Source: Sphingomonas spermidinifaciens | Lineage (GTDB): Bacteria; Pseudomonadota; Alphaproteobacteria; Sphingomonadales; Sphingomonadaceae | Assembly: GCF_002351485.1 (NCBI RefSeq) | Contig: NZ_NWMW01000002.1 | Location: forward strand, 868,001-932,000 | Length of the DNA: 64,000 bases | Direction of reading: 5' to 3' | Part shown: positions 19,072-29,523 of the stretch, piece by piece | Layout of the letters: every line of letters begins with the position of its first letter | Position numbering within the stretch: position 1 is the first letter of the stretch | The notes under the pieces: generated by a model | What the model saw: the letters and a program-made list of their open reading frames with translations, nothing else | Told to the model about the DNA's origin: nothing | Database searches by the model: none | Position numbers and translations under genes: made by a program

Positions 19072-19881
19072 TTAGATCGGCTTGCCCGCGCGGCCGGCGA
19101 GCTCGGTCACATAATGCCAGGCGACGCGACCCGACCGGCTGCCGCGCTGCGTCGCCCACCGGATCGCGTCGGCAGGCTCGAAATCGAGGCCCAGCGCGGC
19201 GGCATAGCCAGCGACGATCGCCAGATAGCCGTCCTGGTCGAGCGCATGAAAGCCGAGGCTGAGGCCGAACCGGTCGGCGAGTGCCAGTTGGTCGTCGATC
19301 GAATCGCGTGGATTGATCGCGCTTTCCTGCTCGGCGATGTCGCGCGGCATCAGGTGGCGGCGGTTTGAGGTGACGACGATACGGGCGTTCGTGGGCCGTG
19401 CCTCCGCCCCGCCCTCAAGCAGTGAGCGGAGTGCCCGCGCCTCGCCCGCGGCGTCGAAGCCGAGATCGTCGAGGAAGATGGCGTAGGCGCGCGGGGCATC
19501 GGCGATCAGCGCGAACAGCCGGGGCAGGGTGTCGAGGCGGTCGGTGATGACCTCAATTAGCGCGATCGAGTGCCCCTGGACCTGAAGCGCGCCGACGACG
19601 CTCTTCACCAGCGCCGACTTGCCGGTGCCGCGCGCGCCCCAGAGCAATGCGTCCTGCGCCGCGACGCCGCTGGCGAGGCGGGCGAAATTGTCGAGGAGGA
19701 CGGCCTTGTTGCGCTCAACACCCTTCAGCCGGTCGAGCGGCTGCGGCGCGAAGGCCCGCACCGGCCGCAGGTTCGCGCCGTCCCAGATATAGGCGGGGTG
19801 CGCCAGCGGATCGGCGGCCGGCGGCGGCGGCGGGGCCAGCCGCTCAAGCGCATCAGCGATGCGAGCGAGGGAATCGGTCAT
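19072..19881 (-). CDS. AAA+ ATPase, DUF815 family
   Basis: 269 residues. The P-loop is LLWGARGTGKSALVKSV and the Walker B-like site is AIFLDDLGFD; SNRRHLMPRD resembles a sensor-1 region. A Pro-rich linker (LAPPPPPAADP) separates a short N-terminal helix from YIWDGANLRPV, the usual entry of DUF815 proteins. Cellular role is unknown; it is probably a cytosolic single-domain ATPase. It is the first gene of a two-gene unit with the AIM24 protein. Confidence 0.85.
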   Translation of the reverse strand: MTDSLARIADALERLAPPPPPAADPLAHPAYIWDGANLRPVRAFAPQPLDRLKGVERNKAVLLDNFARLASGVAAQDALLWGARGTGKSALVKSVVGALQVQGHSIALIEVITDRLDTLPRLFALIADAPRAYAIFLDDLGFDAAGEARALRSLLEGGAEARPTNARIVVTSNRRHLMPRDIAEQESAINPRDSIDDQLALADRFGLSLGFHALDQDGYLAIVAGYAAALGLDFEPADAIRWATQRGSRSGRVAWHYVTELAGRAGKPI

Positions 19882-19986
19882 CGCGGGCGTGCGTGCAGCG
19901 CGCGAGCGTCTTCGGTCAAGCGAATAGCCACGTTGCGTTCAGGGGCGACGTGGCATCAGGCCCGGCAGGGAGAGGACAAGAGGGGA

Positions 19987-20018
19987 GGGCGCCGGGTACC
20001 AGCTCCCGCCCGGCGCCC
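19987..20018 (-). terminator. Hairpin after dmeF
   Basis: A perfect 10-bp stem, GGGCGCCGGG with CCCGGCGCCC, and a 12-nt loop, 10 bp beyond the dmeF stop codon. On the minus strand it is followed by a pyrimidine-rich run (CTCCCCTCTTGTCC), so termination is plausible although the U-tract is weak. Confidence 0.6.
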
Positions 20019-20027
20019 AGCCGCCCT

Positions 20028-20987
20028 TCAGTCGCCGCATGCGACCGTGAGGTGTGCAACCGCGCGGACCGATGCGACGCGGCTGCGGATCGCGGCGGCG
20101 CTTGCCAGCCCCTCGGTCTCGACGATCGCCGCGTGCGCCTGTGGGCCGACGCGCCAGACGTGCAGGTCGACGATGTGCGCGTCGCCGGGCGCCTCGACCG
20201 CGGCGCGGATCGTCTCGGCGAGGCCGGGTTCGGCGCGGTCGAGAAGGACGCGGGCGGTGTCGGTCAGCAGCCCCCAGGACCAGCGAGCGATGACGATCGC
20301 GCCGAGGATGCCGACCACCGAATCGAGCCAGCCCCAGCCGAGATAAGCCCCCGCCAGCAGCGCCGCGATCGCGAGTACCGAGGTAAGCGCATCGGCGAGC
20401 ACGTGGAGATAGGCCGAGCGCAGGTTGTTGTCGTGCGCATGGCCATGGTCGTGGCCGGCATGGGCATGACCATGGCCGACGCCGAGGAGCGCGATGCTGG
20501 CGATGTTGACCGCAAGGCCGATCACCGCGACCAGCGTCGCCTCGCCGAATGCGACCGTCCCTGGCTCGATGATGCGGCGGACACTTTCGATGCCGATGCC
20601 GATTGCGAACAGCGCGAGGACGAGCGCCGAGGCGAACCCGGCGAGGTCGCCGACCTTGCCCGTGCCGAAAGTATAGCTTGGGTCGCGCGCATGGACGCGG
20701 GCGTAGCGATAGGCGAGCGCGGCGACGCCGAGCGCACCGGCATGCGTCGCCATGTGGAACCCGTCGGCGAGCAGCGCCATGGACCCGGTCCAGTAGCCCG
20801 CGGCGATCTCCACCGCCATCGTCGCCGCGGTCAGCCAGACGACCCAGATCGTGCGCCTGGCATTCGCCTCGTGCGCGTCGCCCAGATATTCGTGGGTGCG
20901 CGAACAGGGGTGGCCGGCGTCGCGCGCCGGCGCGGCGGCGTGCGTGTGGCCGTGGTGGTGATGGTGGTGGCCCGAATGGGGAGGCAT
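20028..20987 (-). CDS. dmeF: Cation diffusion facilitator, Ni/Co efflux (DmeF type)
   Basis: 319 residues. The cytosolic N-terminus is His-rich (HSGHHHHHHGHTHAAA) and a second His cluster (GHGHAHAGHDHGHAHD) sits in the loop between helices 4 and 5. Six membrane helices are visible, and metal-site motifs are ALLADGFHMATHAG (helix 2) and YLHVLADALTSVLA (helix 5), both with the H/D pattern of CDF exporters. The adjacent RcnR-like repressor with a Ni/Co ligand set identifies it as DmeF-like. It exports divalent metal in exchange for protons. dmeR ends 11 nt upstream, so the pair forms an operon. Confidence 0.88.
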   Translation of the reverse strand: MPPHSGHHHHHHGHTHAAAPARDAGHPCSRTHEYLGDAHEANARRTIWVVWLTAATMAVEIAAGYWTGSMALLADGFHMATHAGALGVAALAYRYARVHARDPSYTFGTGKVGDLAGFASALVLALFAIGIGIESVRRIIEPGTVAFGEATLVAVIGLAVNIASIALLGVGHGHAHAGHDHGHAHDNNLRSAYLHVLADALTSVLAIAALLAGAYLGWGWLDSVVGILGAIVIARWSWGLLTDTARVLLDRAEPGLAETIRAAVEAPGDAHIVDLHVWRVGPQAHAAIVETEGLASAAAIRSRVASVRAVAHLTVACGD

Positions 20988-20998
20988 CGGCGGCGCTT

Positions 20999-21274
20999 TC
21001 AGCGGAAATGGCGGCGAAGGACGGTGGCGAGCTCGTCGGCCCCGGCGGCGCGCTGCTCGGGGGTGAGGGCATCGGCGGCGACATGCTCGCGCAGATGCTC
21101 CTCGACCAGCTCGTCCATCAGCCCGCCGACGGCCCCGCGGACGGCGGCGGCGAGGTGCAGCGTCTCGGCGCAGGGTGCCCCCGCCTCGATCGCGCGCTCG
21201 ATCGCGGCGACCTGTCCGGCGATGCGGCGGACGCGGCCGAGCAGCTTCTTCGAATGCTGATGGACATGCGACAT
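20999..21274 (-). CDS. dmeR: RcnR/CsoR-family Ni/Co-responsive repressor
   Basis: 91 residues, all-helical, with the family core LLGRVRRIAGQVAAIERAIE. The metal-ligand positions match the RcnR fingerprint exactly: His3, Cys35, His60 and His64. By contrast, copper CsoR proteins use C-H-C at those places and FrmR lacks His3. This predicts a Ni(II)/Co(II) sensor that releases DNA on metal binding. It heads a dmeR-dmeF operon, and a perfect G-tract palindrome covers its start region. Assignment as DmeR rests on ligands plus neighbour. Confidence 0.88.
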   Translation of the reverse strand: MSHVHQHSKKLLGRVRRIAGQVAAIERAIEAGAPCAETLHLAAAVRGAVGGLMDELVEEHLREHVAADALTPEQRAAGADELATVLRRHFR

Positions 21275-21294
21275 AGGATAGGGGGGTATCCTAT
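21273..21294. promoter_or_regulatory. DmeR/RcnR-type operator overlapping the dmeR start codon
   Basis: Two perfect 8-bp arms, ATAGGATA and TATCCTAT, flank a run of six G (C on the coding strand). RcnR/CsoR-family operators are A/T-flanked G-tracts of this design. The site includes two bases of the dmeR ATG (21272-21274). A possible promoter, TTGATC at 21311-21306 and TATAGG at 21295-21290 on the minus strand, would place the operator at the transcription start. Confidence 0.8.
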
Positions 21295-21307
21295 ATGCTC
21301 CCCACGA

Positions 21308-21766
21308 TCAACCCGGCCCGAACGGCAGGATGACCCGATATTGCTCGAGCGGCGGCGCCCCCGGCACCACGCGGTTGCGGCGGAGAAGAAAGACGTGACG
21401 GACGATCTCGGCCTGTTGCTCGAGCCCGTATCGTTCGAGCCGCCAGCCGGGCTTGAGGCTGTAGTCGTAGCGGCAGAAGGGGTGGCGCTTGAGCGGGAGG
21501 AAGATGCCCCGCTGATGCTGCCAGACATGCACCATTTCGTGGATGAACAGCCCCTGCGCGTCGGGGTGCGTGCAGGCGAAATCGTCGCAGTACAGCCCGC
21601 CCTTGGGGTGGAAGTGAATGTTGCCGCGCGGCGCCATCGTCACGTTCCGCGGCTGGAAGAACGCCCATTTGCGGTTCTCGACGCCGACCGCGGCATAGTC
21701 GATCGCGTCGCCGAACTCGCTGCGCGCGAGCGCAACTTCACCCGTGGTCAGCGGGCGGCCCCTCAT
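21308..21766 (-). CDS. HExxH-motif protein (putative zinc metallopeptidase-like)
   Basis: 152 residues with no signal peptide or membrane segment. The core is GLFIHEMVHVWQHQRGI, an HEMVH zinc-binding motif typical of gluzincin-like peptidases, followed by Arg/Tyr-rich sequence (HPFCRYDYSLKPGWRLERYG). Such proteins are often labelled Vgr-related in sphingomonads, without functional proof. It overlaps the stop of the upstream secreted-protein gene by 4 nt and precedes dmeR by 33 bp. The third zinc ligand is not obvious, so catalysis is uncertain. Confidence 0.65.
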   Translation of the reverse strand: MRGRPLTTGEVALARSEFGDAIDYAAVGVENRKWAFFQPRNVTMAPRGNIHFHPKGGLYCDDFACTHPDAQGLFIHEMVHVWQHQRGIFLPLKRHPFCRYDYSLKPGWRLERYGLEQQAEIVRHVFLLRRNRVVPGAPPLEQYRVILPFGPG

Positions 21767-22653
21767 TTCGGCCGCACCCCGCCCGCGAGCGCGTCACAGC
21801 GCGCGGCAAGGTCGTCGGCGACCGGCCAGATGCAGACGGTTCGGATATAGCCGCCGCCGGGCTTCAGCCGGAGATGCTGGCGCATGGCGACGACGCGGGC
21901 GCGGTCGACTGCGGTGCCGGCGGCGACCACCGTGTCGCCCTTGCGGGTGAGCGACTTGAGCTCGATCCGGGTGAAGCCCGTCTGCGCGCCGAACATATGG
22001 CGGGCCGATGCCTCGGGATCGAGGATCGGGCGTGCATCGACGCTCGCGGCGACGATGGCGAGCGGCTGGGCGCCATCGGGGTCGGTGTCGCGCGGCCCCT
22101 CGGTCAGCATCAGCGCCGATCCCATCAACGTGCGGACGGGGCGGAAGCCGGCGCGGTCGGCGACGATGAAGGGGAGGGCGGTGATCGCCGCATCGAGCCC
22201 GGCAGGCGCCTGGAAGCGGACCGAGCCCAGCGCCGCCTCGATCGCGGCGGCGCTCGCCGCGGCGCGCGGCTCGGCGACCTGTGCGGTGACGATCGCCGTC
22301 GCCGATAGCCCTTCGGCGAGCAGCAGCCACTTGGCGAAGCGCGTGCCTGCGACGCTCTGGTGCCCACGCCAGCGCATCGCCCGGACGCCGCCCGCCAGCG
22401 TCACCGCCGTGCCCGCACCGTCGAGCGTCACGCCGTTGGGCAGCGGCTGTCCCGCGGGCGTGGCGGCGATCCGCCGGACAAGCTCGGCATAGGCCTCGCG
22501 GGGCAGCTCGGCGATCAGGATGCTGTCGCCCGCGTCGTTCTCGAACCCGGTGAAGCCGGCCGACGGGCGCATGTCCGGCGGCGGGGCAAGGCCGATCGCG
22601 CCCTGCTGCGGAAAGACCGCCGCCTGTAGGGCGAGGGCGGCGAGGGCGATCAT
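21763..22653 (-). CDS. Secreted protein of unknown function
   Basis: 296 residues. A short hydrophobic N-terminus (MIALAALALQAAVFPQQG) looks like a signal peptide. The mature part has no catalytic motif I recognise; it is a mixed alpha/beta protein with two Cys near the end (TVCIWPVADDLAARCDALAG). It overlaps the PCu(A)C gene by 4 nt upstream and the HExxH gene by 4 nt downstream, so these three are one operon. A periplasmic role linked to metal handling is possible from position only. Confidence 0.7.
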   Translation of the reverse strand: MIALAALALQAAVFPQQGAIGLAPPPDMRPSAGFTGFENDAGDSILIAELPREAYAELVRRIAATPAGQPLPNGVTLDGAGTAVTLAGGVRAMRWRGHQSVAGTRFAKWLLLAEGLSATAIVTAQVAEPRAAASAAAIEAALGSVRFQAPAGLDAAITALPFIVADRAGFRPVRTLMGSALMLTEGPRDTDPDGAQPLAIVAASVDARPILDPEASARHMFGAQTGFTRIELKSLTRKGDTVVAAGTAVDRARVVAMRQHLRLKPGGGYIRTVCIWPVADDLAARCDALAGGVRPK

Positions 22654-23102
22654 TCGGGCTTGGCGCCGCCCGGCGCGACGAGCGTCGCCTCGAGTTCAAT
22701 CGCAGGCGCGCGGTCGAACATCAGCGTCATGCGCGTGGTGCCGCCGGCCTTGAGTGCCGGGTCGAGGTCGAACAGCATCGCGTGCATGCCGCCGGGCTCG
22801 AGCGAGACGGTGCCGCCCGCAGGCACGTCAATCCTGTCGATCGGCGTCATCGACATCATGCCCCCGTCCGACATCGAGCGGTGCAGCTCGACCCGGCGTG
22901 CGGCGGGGACCTGCATCGTCTTGAGCTTCACCGCCTCGCGCCCGCCGCGAAGCGTCACATAGGCCGCGGCGGGACGGCCAGCCACGGCGGGCAGGCGTAC
23001 CCAGGCACCCTCCGCCCGCGGTTGGCCCGACCCCCCATCGCACCCCGCCAGCAGTGCCGCCGCCGCGAGCGCCGACAGCCTGCACCAAATCCCGCATCGC
23101 AT
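22650..23102 (-). CDS. PCu(A)C-type periplasmic copper chaperone, lipoprotein
   Basis: 150 residues from the ATG at 23102, which has GAGGGG 8 nt upstream; a second ATG at 23108 is two codons earlier. A lipobox (ALLAGC) places Cys at residue 21, so it is lipid-anchored. The copper-binding signature H-x10-M-x21-H-x-M is present exactly: His in VELHRSM, Met in SMTP, then HAM. The family carries Cu(I) to the CuA/CuB centres of cytochrome oxidases. It starts an operon that runs towards dmeRF. Confidence 0.9.
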   Translation of the reverse strand: MRCGIWCRLSALAAAALLAGCDGGSGQPRAEGAWVRLPAVAGRPAAAYVTLRGGREAVKLKTMQVPAARRVELHRSMSDGGMMSMTPIDRIDVPAGGTVSLEPGGMHAMLFDLDPALKAGGTTRMTLMFDRAPAIELEATLVAPGGAKPE

Positions 23103-23162
23103 TGTCATTCCCCTCGTGGGACAAAGTAGTATCCGACGCAACGCGCCTATAATCGCGGCAAT

Positions 23163-23190
23163 CTTGCGGCAAGGCGAACCCCCACTATAT
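23163..23190 (+). promoter_or_regulatory. RpoH (heat-shock) type promoter of dnaK
   Basis: CTTG at 23163-23166 and ACTATAT at 23184-23190 are separated by 17 nt. This matches six of seven -10 bases of the alphaproteobacterial RpoH consensus (CTTG, about 17 nt, CYTATNT). It lies 88 bp before the dnaK ATG, the expected position for heat-shock control. Confidence 0.6.
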
Positions 23191-23277
23191 CCCGTTTCGC
23201 ATTTGGTTCCGTCGCCTACTCAAAGGGGCGGGACCGTTTTCGGACGCACCTAGAACCCGGGGGCCAAACGAGGGACC

Positions 23278-25179
<1,902 letters not shown>

Positions 25180-25196
25180 GGCAATGTCGATCAAGC

Positions 25197-25258
25197 GTCA
25201 TGCCAGCGAAAGCTGGCATCTCCCCGCCGCGGGAGACCCCAGCCAAGGCTGGGGTGAC
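25197..25258. repeat. Head-to-head REP-like palindromes between dnaK and dnaJ
   Basis: The first unit (25197-25223) has the stem TGCCAGC/GCTGGCA around GAAA; the second (25231-25258) has ACCCCAGC/GCTGGGGT around CAAG. The flanks are also inverted copies: GTCA..TCTCC in the first and GGAGA..TGAC in the second. The pair therefore looks like a REP doublet of the kind frequent in sphingomonads. In the dnaK-dnaJ mRNA it would fold into two strong hairpins. Confidence 0.8.
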
Positions 25259-25281
25259 GCGCCGATCGGCAGGGGGCGTGT

Positions 25282-26397
25282 ATGACCACGGAAGTCGACT
25301 ATTACGAGGTTCTTGGCTGCGCCCGCGATGCCGATGGCGCGACACTCAAGTCCGCCTATCGCAAGCTCGCGATGCAGTATCACCCCGACAAGAACGGGGG
25401 CTGCAAGGACCATGAGGCCAAGTTCAAGGCGATCAGCGAAGCCTATGAGGTCCTGAAGGATCCGCAGAAGCGCGCAGCATATGATCGCTACGGGCATGCG
25501 GCGTTCCGCAACGGCGGCGCGGGCGGGGCGGGCGGCCATGCCGATTTCGCCGGCTTCTCCGACATTTTCGAGAGCGTGTTCGGCGAGTTCATGGGTGGCC
25601 AGCGCGGCGCGCGCCAGCCGCGGCGCGGCGCCGATCTGCGCTACGACATGGAAATCAGCCTCGAGGACGCCTTTCACGGCAAGGCGACCGAGATCACCGT
25701 CGATGTCTCGGGCACGTGCGACACCTGTGAGGGGACCGGGGCGAAGCCCGGCACGATGGCGCGCACCTGCGGCACCTGCGGCGGGGCGGGCAAGGTCCGC
25801 GCGCAGCAGGGCTTCTTCGTCGTCGAGCGGACATGCCCGACCTGCATGGGCGCGGGCGAGACCATCGCTGATCCGTGCGGTACCTGCCGCGGCGACGGGC
25901 GCGTCGACAAGACCAAGACACTGAGCGTCAACGTGCCGCCGGGCGTCGACGAGGGCACGCGCATCCGTCTGTCGGGCGAGGGCGAGGCGGGACCGCGCGG
26001 CGCACCGGCGGGCGACCTCTACATCTTCCTCCACGTCGCGCGGCATCCGGTGTTCCAGCGGGAGGGCACGACGCTCCATGCGCGCGCGCCGATCAGTTTC
26101 GCGACGGCGGCGCTCGGCGGCGAGTTCAGCATCGAAGGTCCCGACGGCGAGACGCACGTCGTCCGCATCGCCCCCGGCACGCAGTCGGGACGCGAGATCC
26201 GCCAGCGCGGCGCGGGCATGCCCGTGCTGCAGGGGCGTGGTCGCGGCGACATGGTCATCCATGTCGATGTGCAGGTGCCGACCCGGCTCAGCCCCCGCCA
26301 GCGCGAGCTTCTCGAAGCGCTGCGCGAGGTCGAGGGCGAGGTCGTCGAGGAGGACCCCGGCTTCTTCTCGAAGATGAAGGCGGCGTTCGGCGGCTGA
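25282..26397 (+). CDS. dnaJ: Co-chaperone DnaJ (Hsp40)
   Basis: 371 residues. The J domain (1-75) includes the HPD motif in MQYHPDKN. A Gly-rich linker ([16 protein letters not shown]) follows. The zinc region (about 135-215) has four CxxCxGxG-type repeats: [24 protein letters not shown] and CGTCRGDG. The C-terminal beta domains follow. It delivers clients to DnaK and stimulates its ATPase. AGGGGG lies 6 nt before the ATG. The bphP gene is convergent 21 bp beyond the stop. Confidence 0.97.
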   Translation: MTTEVDYYEVLGCARDADGATLKSAYRKLAMQYHPDKNGGCKDHEAKFKAISEAYEVLKDPQKRAAYDRYGHAAFRNGGAGGAGGHADFAGFSDIFESVFGEFMGGQRGARQPRRGADLRYDMEISLEDAFHGKATEITVDVSGTCDTCEGTGAKPGTMARTCGTCGGAGKVRAQQGFFVVERTCPTCMGAGETIADPCGTCRGDGRVDKTKTLSVNVPPGVDEGTRIRLSGEGEAGPRGAPAGDLYIFLHVARHPVFQREGTTLHARAPISFATAALGGEFSIEGPDGETHVVRIAPGTQSGREIRQRGAGMPVLQGRGRGDMVIHVDVQVPTRLSPRQRELLEALREVEGEVVEEDPGFFSKMKAAFGG

Positions 26398-26418
26398 TCC
26401 CGCCCACGCCGCCGCGTC

Positions 26419-28986
26419 TCAGGCCGCCGGCGCGCCCACCGCATCGCCCAGCAGGCGCCGCATACCGAGCGCGGTATAGGGCTTTTTGAGCACGCCGCGG
26501 GCTTCGATCTCGGGCGGCAGCACCAGCTGTTCGCCATAGCCGGTCGCGAACACGAACGGGATGCCGCGGCGGTCGAGCTCGAGTGCGACAGGCAGGCTCG
26601 TCTCCGACCCCAGGTTGAAGTCGAGCACCGCGACCGCGATCTGCTCGCGATCCAGCTCGAGCAACGCCTGCGCAACGCCGTTGGCCGTCACCACCCGCTC
26701 GGCCCCGAGCGAGATCAGGATGTCCTCGGCATCCATCGCGATGATGAGGCTATCCTCGACCAGCAGAACGACGCCGCCGATCGTCGGTGCCTCGGGCGCG
26801 CTTGCCGTGTCGCGCGGATCGGCGACGGGCAGCGCGTGCTGCGCCGCCGACGCCTCGCCGCCCGTGCTGACATGGCGGGCCGGGATCAGGAAATCGGCCT
26901 CGAGCCCGCCCAGCGCATAGCGGATCGCCGCGCGCCCGCCGAGGTCGTAGGGCACCGATCGCTGGATGATCGTCGTGCCGAAGCCCTGCCGCGTCGGCGC
27001 CTGCACCGCCGGCCCGCCGCGCTCGCGCCATTCGATGCACAGGTCGCCCATCGCATCGACATGCCAATCGACCGCCACCGTGCCACTGTCCGACAGCGCA
27101 CCGTACTTGGCCGAATTGGTCATCAACTCGTGCAGCACCAGCGCCAGCGTCGAAAAGGCCTGGGGGCTGAGCAGCGCGGCCTCGCCGTTCGTCTGCAACC
27201 GGCTCGCGCGGCCGCCCAGATAGGCCGCCGCCTCGGTCTCGATCAGCCGCCTCAGCGGGGCGGGCGACCAATTGTCCTGCGTGATCTGGTCGTGCGCGCG
27301 CGCCAGCGCCTCGATCCGGCCCTCGAGCATGCGCATATAGGTGTCGGTATCGGCCGCCGGATCGCGCGACTGGCGGACGAGGCCGCGGATCAGCGACAGG
27401 ATGTTACGGACGCGGTGGTTGAGCTCGGCGATCAGCAATTCCTGCCGCTCGGCGGCACGGCGCCGTTCCTCCTGCGCGTCGTCGGACAGGCGCAGCACCA
27501 CTTCAATCAGCGAGGCGCGCAGCATCTCGGCAACGCGCAGTTCCGCTTCGTTAAAGGGTTCGGCGCGGCCGCGCACTTCCTCGCGCCACGCCTCGAAGCT
27601 CTTCCGCGGGGACAGGCGCGCGCCATTCGGCCCCCAGGTGGCGGGCTTGTGTGGATCGCCGCCCCAGGTGACGGCGCGCACCCGCTCTTCGCGGAACAGC
27701 ATCACATAGTCACGGGGGCTTCGCGAAAGCGGCAGCGCGAGCAGGCCCGCGCCCTGATCGGCCCAGCGCTCCGCCTGCGGCAGCACGCTCGCCAGATGAT
27801 CGGTGGCGAAGATCTGTCCCGGCGTCATCGCGTTAAGACGGCGGGCGATCACCGGGATCGCGTCGGGCGGTGGCGTGCGACCCGACAGCGCCACGCGCCC
27901 TTCGAGCCAGATGGCGATGCCGTCGCAGGCGATCGTCGTGCGCAGCATTTCGCCGAGATAATCGGGGTTGTCGAGCAGCGCCTTGTTGCCCGCGATCGCG
28001 GCGAGCAGCCGGTCGGAGGCGGCGCGCGCCGAAATCTCGTACGCTGCCATCGTCTTGCGCTCGCGGCTTTCGAGCTTGAAGGCGAACATCTGCCCGAACA
28101 GTTCGGCGATCGAGCGGCGTTCGAACCCCGGCCGGCGGGGGCCGTAGTGGTGGCAGGCGAACAGGCCCCACAGCTTGCCCTCGACGATGATCGAGATCGA
28201 AAGCGACGCGCCGACGCCCATGTTGGCCAGATACTCGACATGGATCGGGCTGACCGAGCGAAGCACCGACAGCGACAGGTCGATCGGCTCGCCCCGCTCG
28301 TCGAGGATCGGCAGCACCGGCGACGGCTCCGCCTCGATATCGGCGATGATGCGGAAGGGCGTGCGCAGGTAAAGCGCGCGCGCCTGCTTGGGAATGTCGG
28401 AGGCGGGATAGCGCAGGTCAAGGAAGCTGCCGATGCCCCCGCGCACCGCCTCTGCCACCACCGTGCCGCTGCCGTCATTGTCGAAGCGATAGACCATGAC
28501 GCGGTCGAAGCCGGTGAGTGCACGCACCTGCCGGGCGCCTTCGCGGAAGAAGGCGGCGAGGCTGTCGGTGCCGTCGAGCCGGCCGATCATCGCGCGGATG
28601 GTGCTGGCGGTGTCGCCGACGCCGGCATCCTCGCTCGGCTCGCCCTCAAGCACGATATCGCCGCCCGACATGTGCATCGCGAAATCGAACCGCCGGTCGC
28701 CGGCGGCGGCGACGCCGAACACGCGCTCGACCGCATCGGGGCCGCGCAGCAGGGTCATGCGATTGCGCAGCAGGTGGACCGCATCCTCGCCCAAGAGGTC
28801 CAGGGCCGAGGTGCCCAGCGCCGCGTCGGCGTCGATGCCGAGGAAGGCGGCGAGGTTGGCGCTCGCACGCCGGACGATCCAGTCGGATGACAGCGCGAGA
28901 AGAAAACCGAAGGGCTGGACGGCACCGAGCAGATGGATCGGTTCCCGATCGCAATTACCGAGATCGACCGGGACGACTTCCTGCAT
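26419..28986 (-). CDS. bphP: Bacteriophytochrome hybrid histidine kinase (HWE kinase plus receiver)
   Basis: 855 residues. The N-terminal PAS domain has the biliverdin-attachment Cys12 in LGNCDREPIHLLGAVQPFG. The GAF domain (about 150-320) has RYPASDIPKQARALYLR with the DIP motif, and HVEYLANMGVGASLSISI. A PHY domain follows to about 500. The kinase (about 525-725) has the phosphoacceptor His in LIAELNHRVRNILSLIRGL and IEWRERGGP, the W-x-E feature of the HWE family. A C-terminal receiver (about 735-850) has Asp in AVLDFNLGSE. It should sense red/far-red light. It starts immediately after the bphO stop with no gap. Confidence 0.94.
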   Translation of the reverse strand: MQEVVPVDLGNCDREPIHLLGAVQPFGFLLALSSDWIVRRASANLAAFLGIDADAALGTSALDLLGEDAVHLLRNRMTLLRGPDAVERVFGVAAAGDRRFDFAMHMSGGDIVLEGEPSEDAGVGDTASTIRAMIGRLDGTDSLAAFFREGARQVRALTGFDRVMVYRFDNDGSGTVVAEAVRGGIGSFLDLRYPASDIPKQARALYLRTPFRIIADIEAEPSPVLPILDERGEPIDLSLSVLRSVSPIHVEYLANMGVGASLSISIIVEGKLWGLFACHHYGPRRPGFERRSIAELFGQMFAFKLESRERKTMAAYEISARAASDRLLAAIAGNKALLDNPDYLGEMLRTTIACDGIAIWLEGRVALSGRTPPPDAIPVIARRLNAMTPGQIFATDHLASVLPQAERWADQGAGLLALPLSRSPRDYVMLFREERVRAVTWGGDPHKPATWGPNGARLSPRKSFEAWREEVRGRAEPFNEAELRVAEMLRASLIEVVLRLSDDAQEERRRAAERQELLIAELNHRVRNILSLIRGLVRQSRDPAADTDTYMRMLEGRIEALARAHDQITQDNWSPAPLRRLIETEAAAYLGGRASRLQTNGEAALLSPQAFSTLALVLHELMTNSAKYGALSDSGTVAVDWHVDAMGDLCIEWRERGGPAVQAPTRQGFGTTIIQRSVPYDLGGRAAIRYALGGLEADFLIPARHVSTGGEASAAQHALPVADPRDTASAPEAPTIGGVVLLVEDSLIIAMDAEDILISLGAERVVTANGVAQALLELDREQIAVAVLDFNLGSETSLPVALELDRRGIPFVFATGYGEQLVLPPEIEARGVLKKPYTALGMRRLLGDAVGAPAA

Positions 28987-29523
28987 CTACGCTTTCATCC
29001 AAACACGACCCGCTGTTGCGAACAGATCAAAGATGTCGAGCGCGGACCGGATCGCCGCCTCTTCAGCCTCCGGCTGGTAGAGGATCGGGTCGATCCGGTC
29101 GAGCAATTTCGGCCAACTCCCGGGAGCTTGATCTGCATCAAGGAAAGCGGTGGGCAGGCCGTCTGCGACCTGACGGCGAAGGAAGCGGGCGCCGTGACGA
29201 GACCCTTCGACGACATAGAGCGCGCCGGCGATCGCCGCCTCGCCCGCCAGCGCTGGCGGGTCGAGCGGGTGCGGCTCGATCCCGAGCGCGGCGGCGTCGC
29301 GGCGGAGTGCGTCGCTGCGACGCCGCGCGGGCCAGTCGTCGATCACGCGCTCTGCGCCGGCGGCGTCGAGCGCGGCCTCGACCGCCATCATTGCGCTCGC
29401 CTGTGCGCCGATGAATCCGGCATAGCCGTCGCGCGTGGCAAGGTCGAAGCCGGCGAACTGCGCGTCGAGCCGCTCATGCGCCTCGCGCGTGGCGTCGCGA
29501 AGCAGACGGTGCGCGTCCCTCAC
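28987..29523 (-). CDS. bphO: Heme oxygenase, biliverdin-producing
   Basis: 178 residues, all-helical. The proximal heme ligand is His16 in RDATREAHERLDAQFAGFDL-type context, and the distal helix shows the Gly-rich GALYVVEGSRHGARFLRR, as in bacterial biliverdin-forming heme oxygenases next to phytochromes. It would supply the biliverdin chromophore to the adjacent bacteriophytochrome. Its start overlaps the purB stop by 4 nt (ATGA) and its stop abuts the bphP start, so all three genes are probably co-transcribed. Confidence 0.88.
   Translation of the reverse strand: MRDAHRLLRDATREAHERLDAQFAGFDLATRDGYAGFIGAQASAMMAVEAALDAAGAERVIDDWPARRRSDALRRDAAALGIEPHPLDPPALAGEAAIAGALYVVEGSRHGARFLRRQVADGLPTAFLDADQAPGSWPKLLDRIDPILYQPEAEEAAIRSALDIFDLFATAGRVWMKA

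Noticed and set aside
26836-28890. 684-codon plus frame opposite bphP
   Set aside because: Arg/Gln/His-rich shadow of the phytochrome gene, which has every expected motif.
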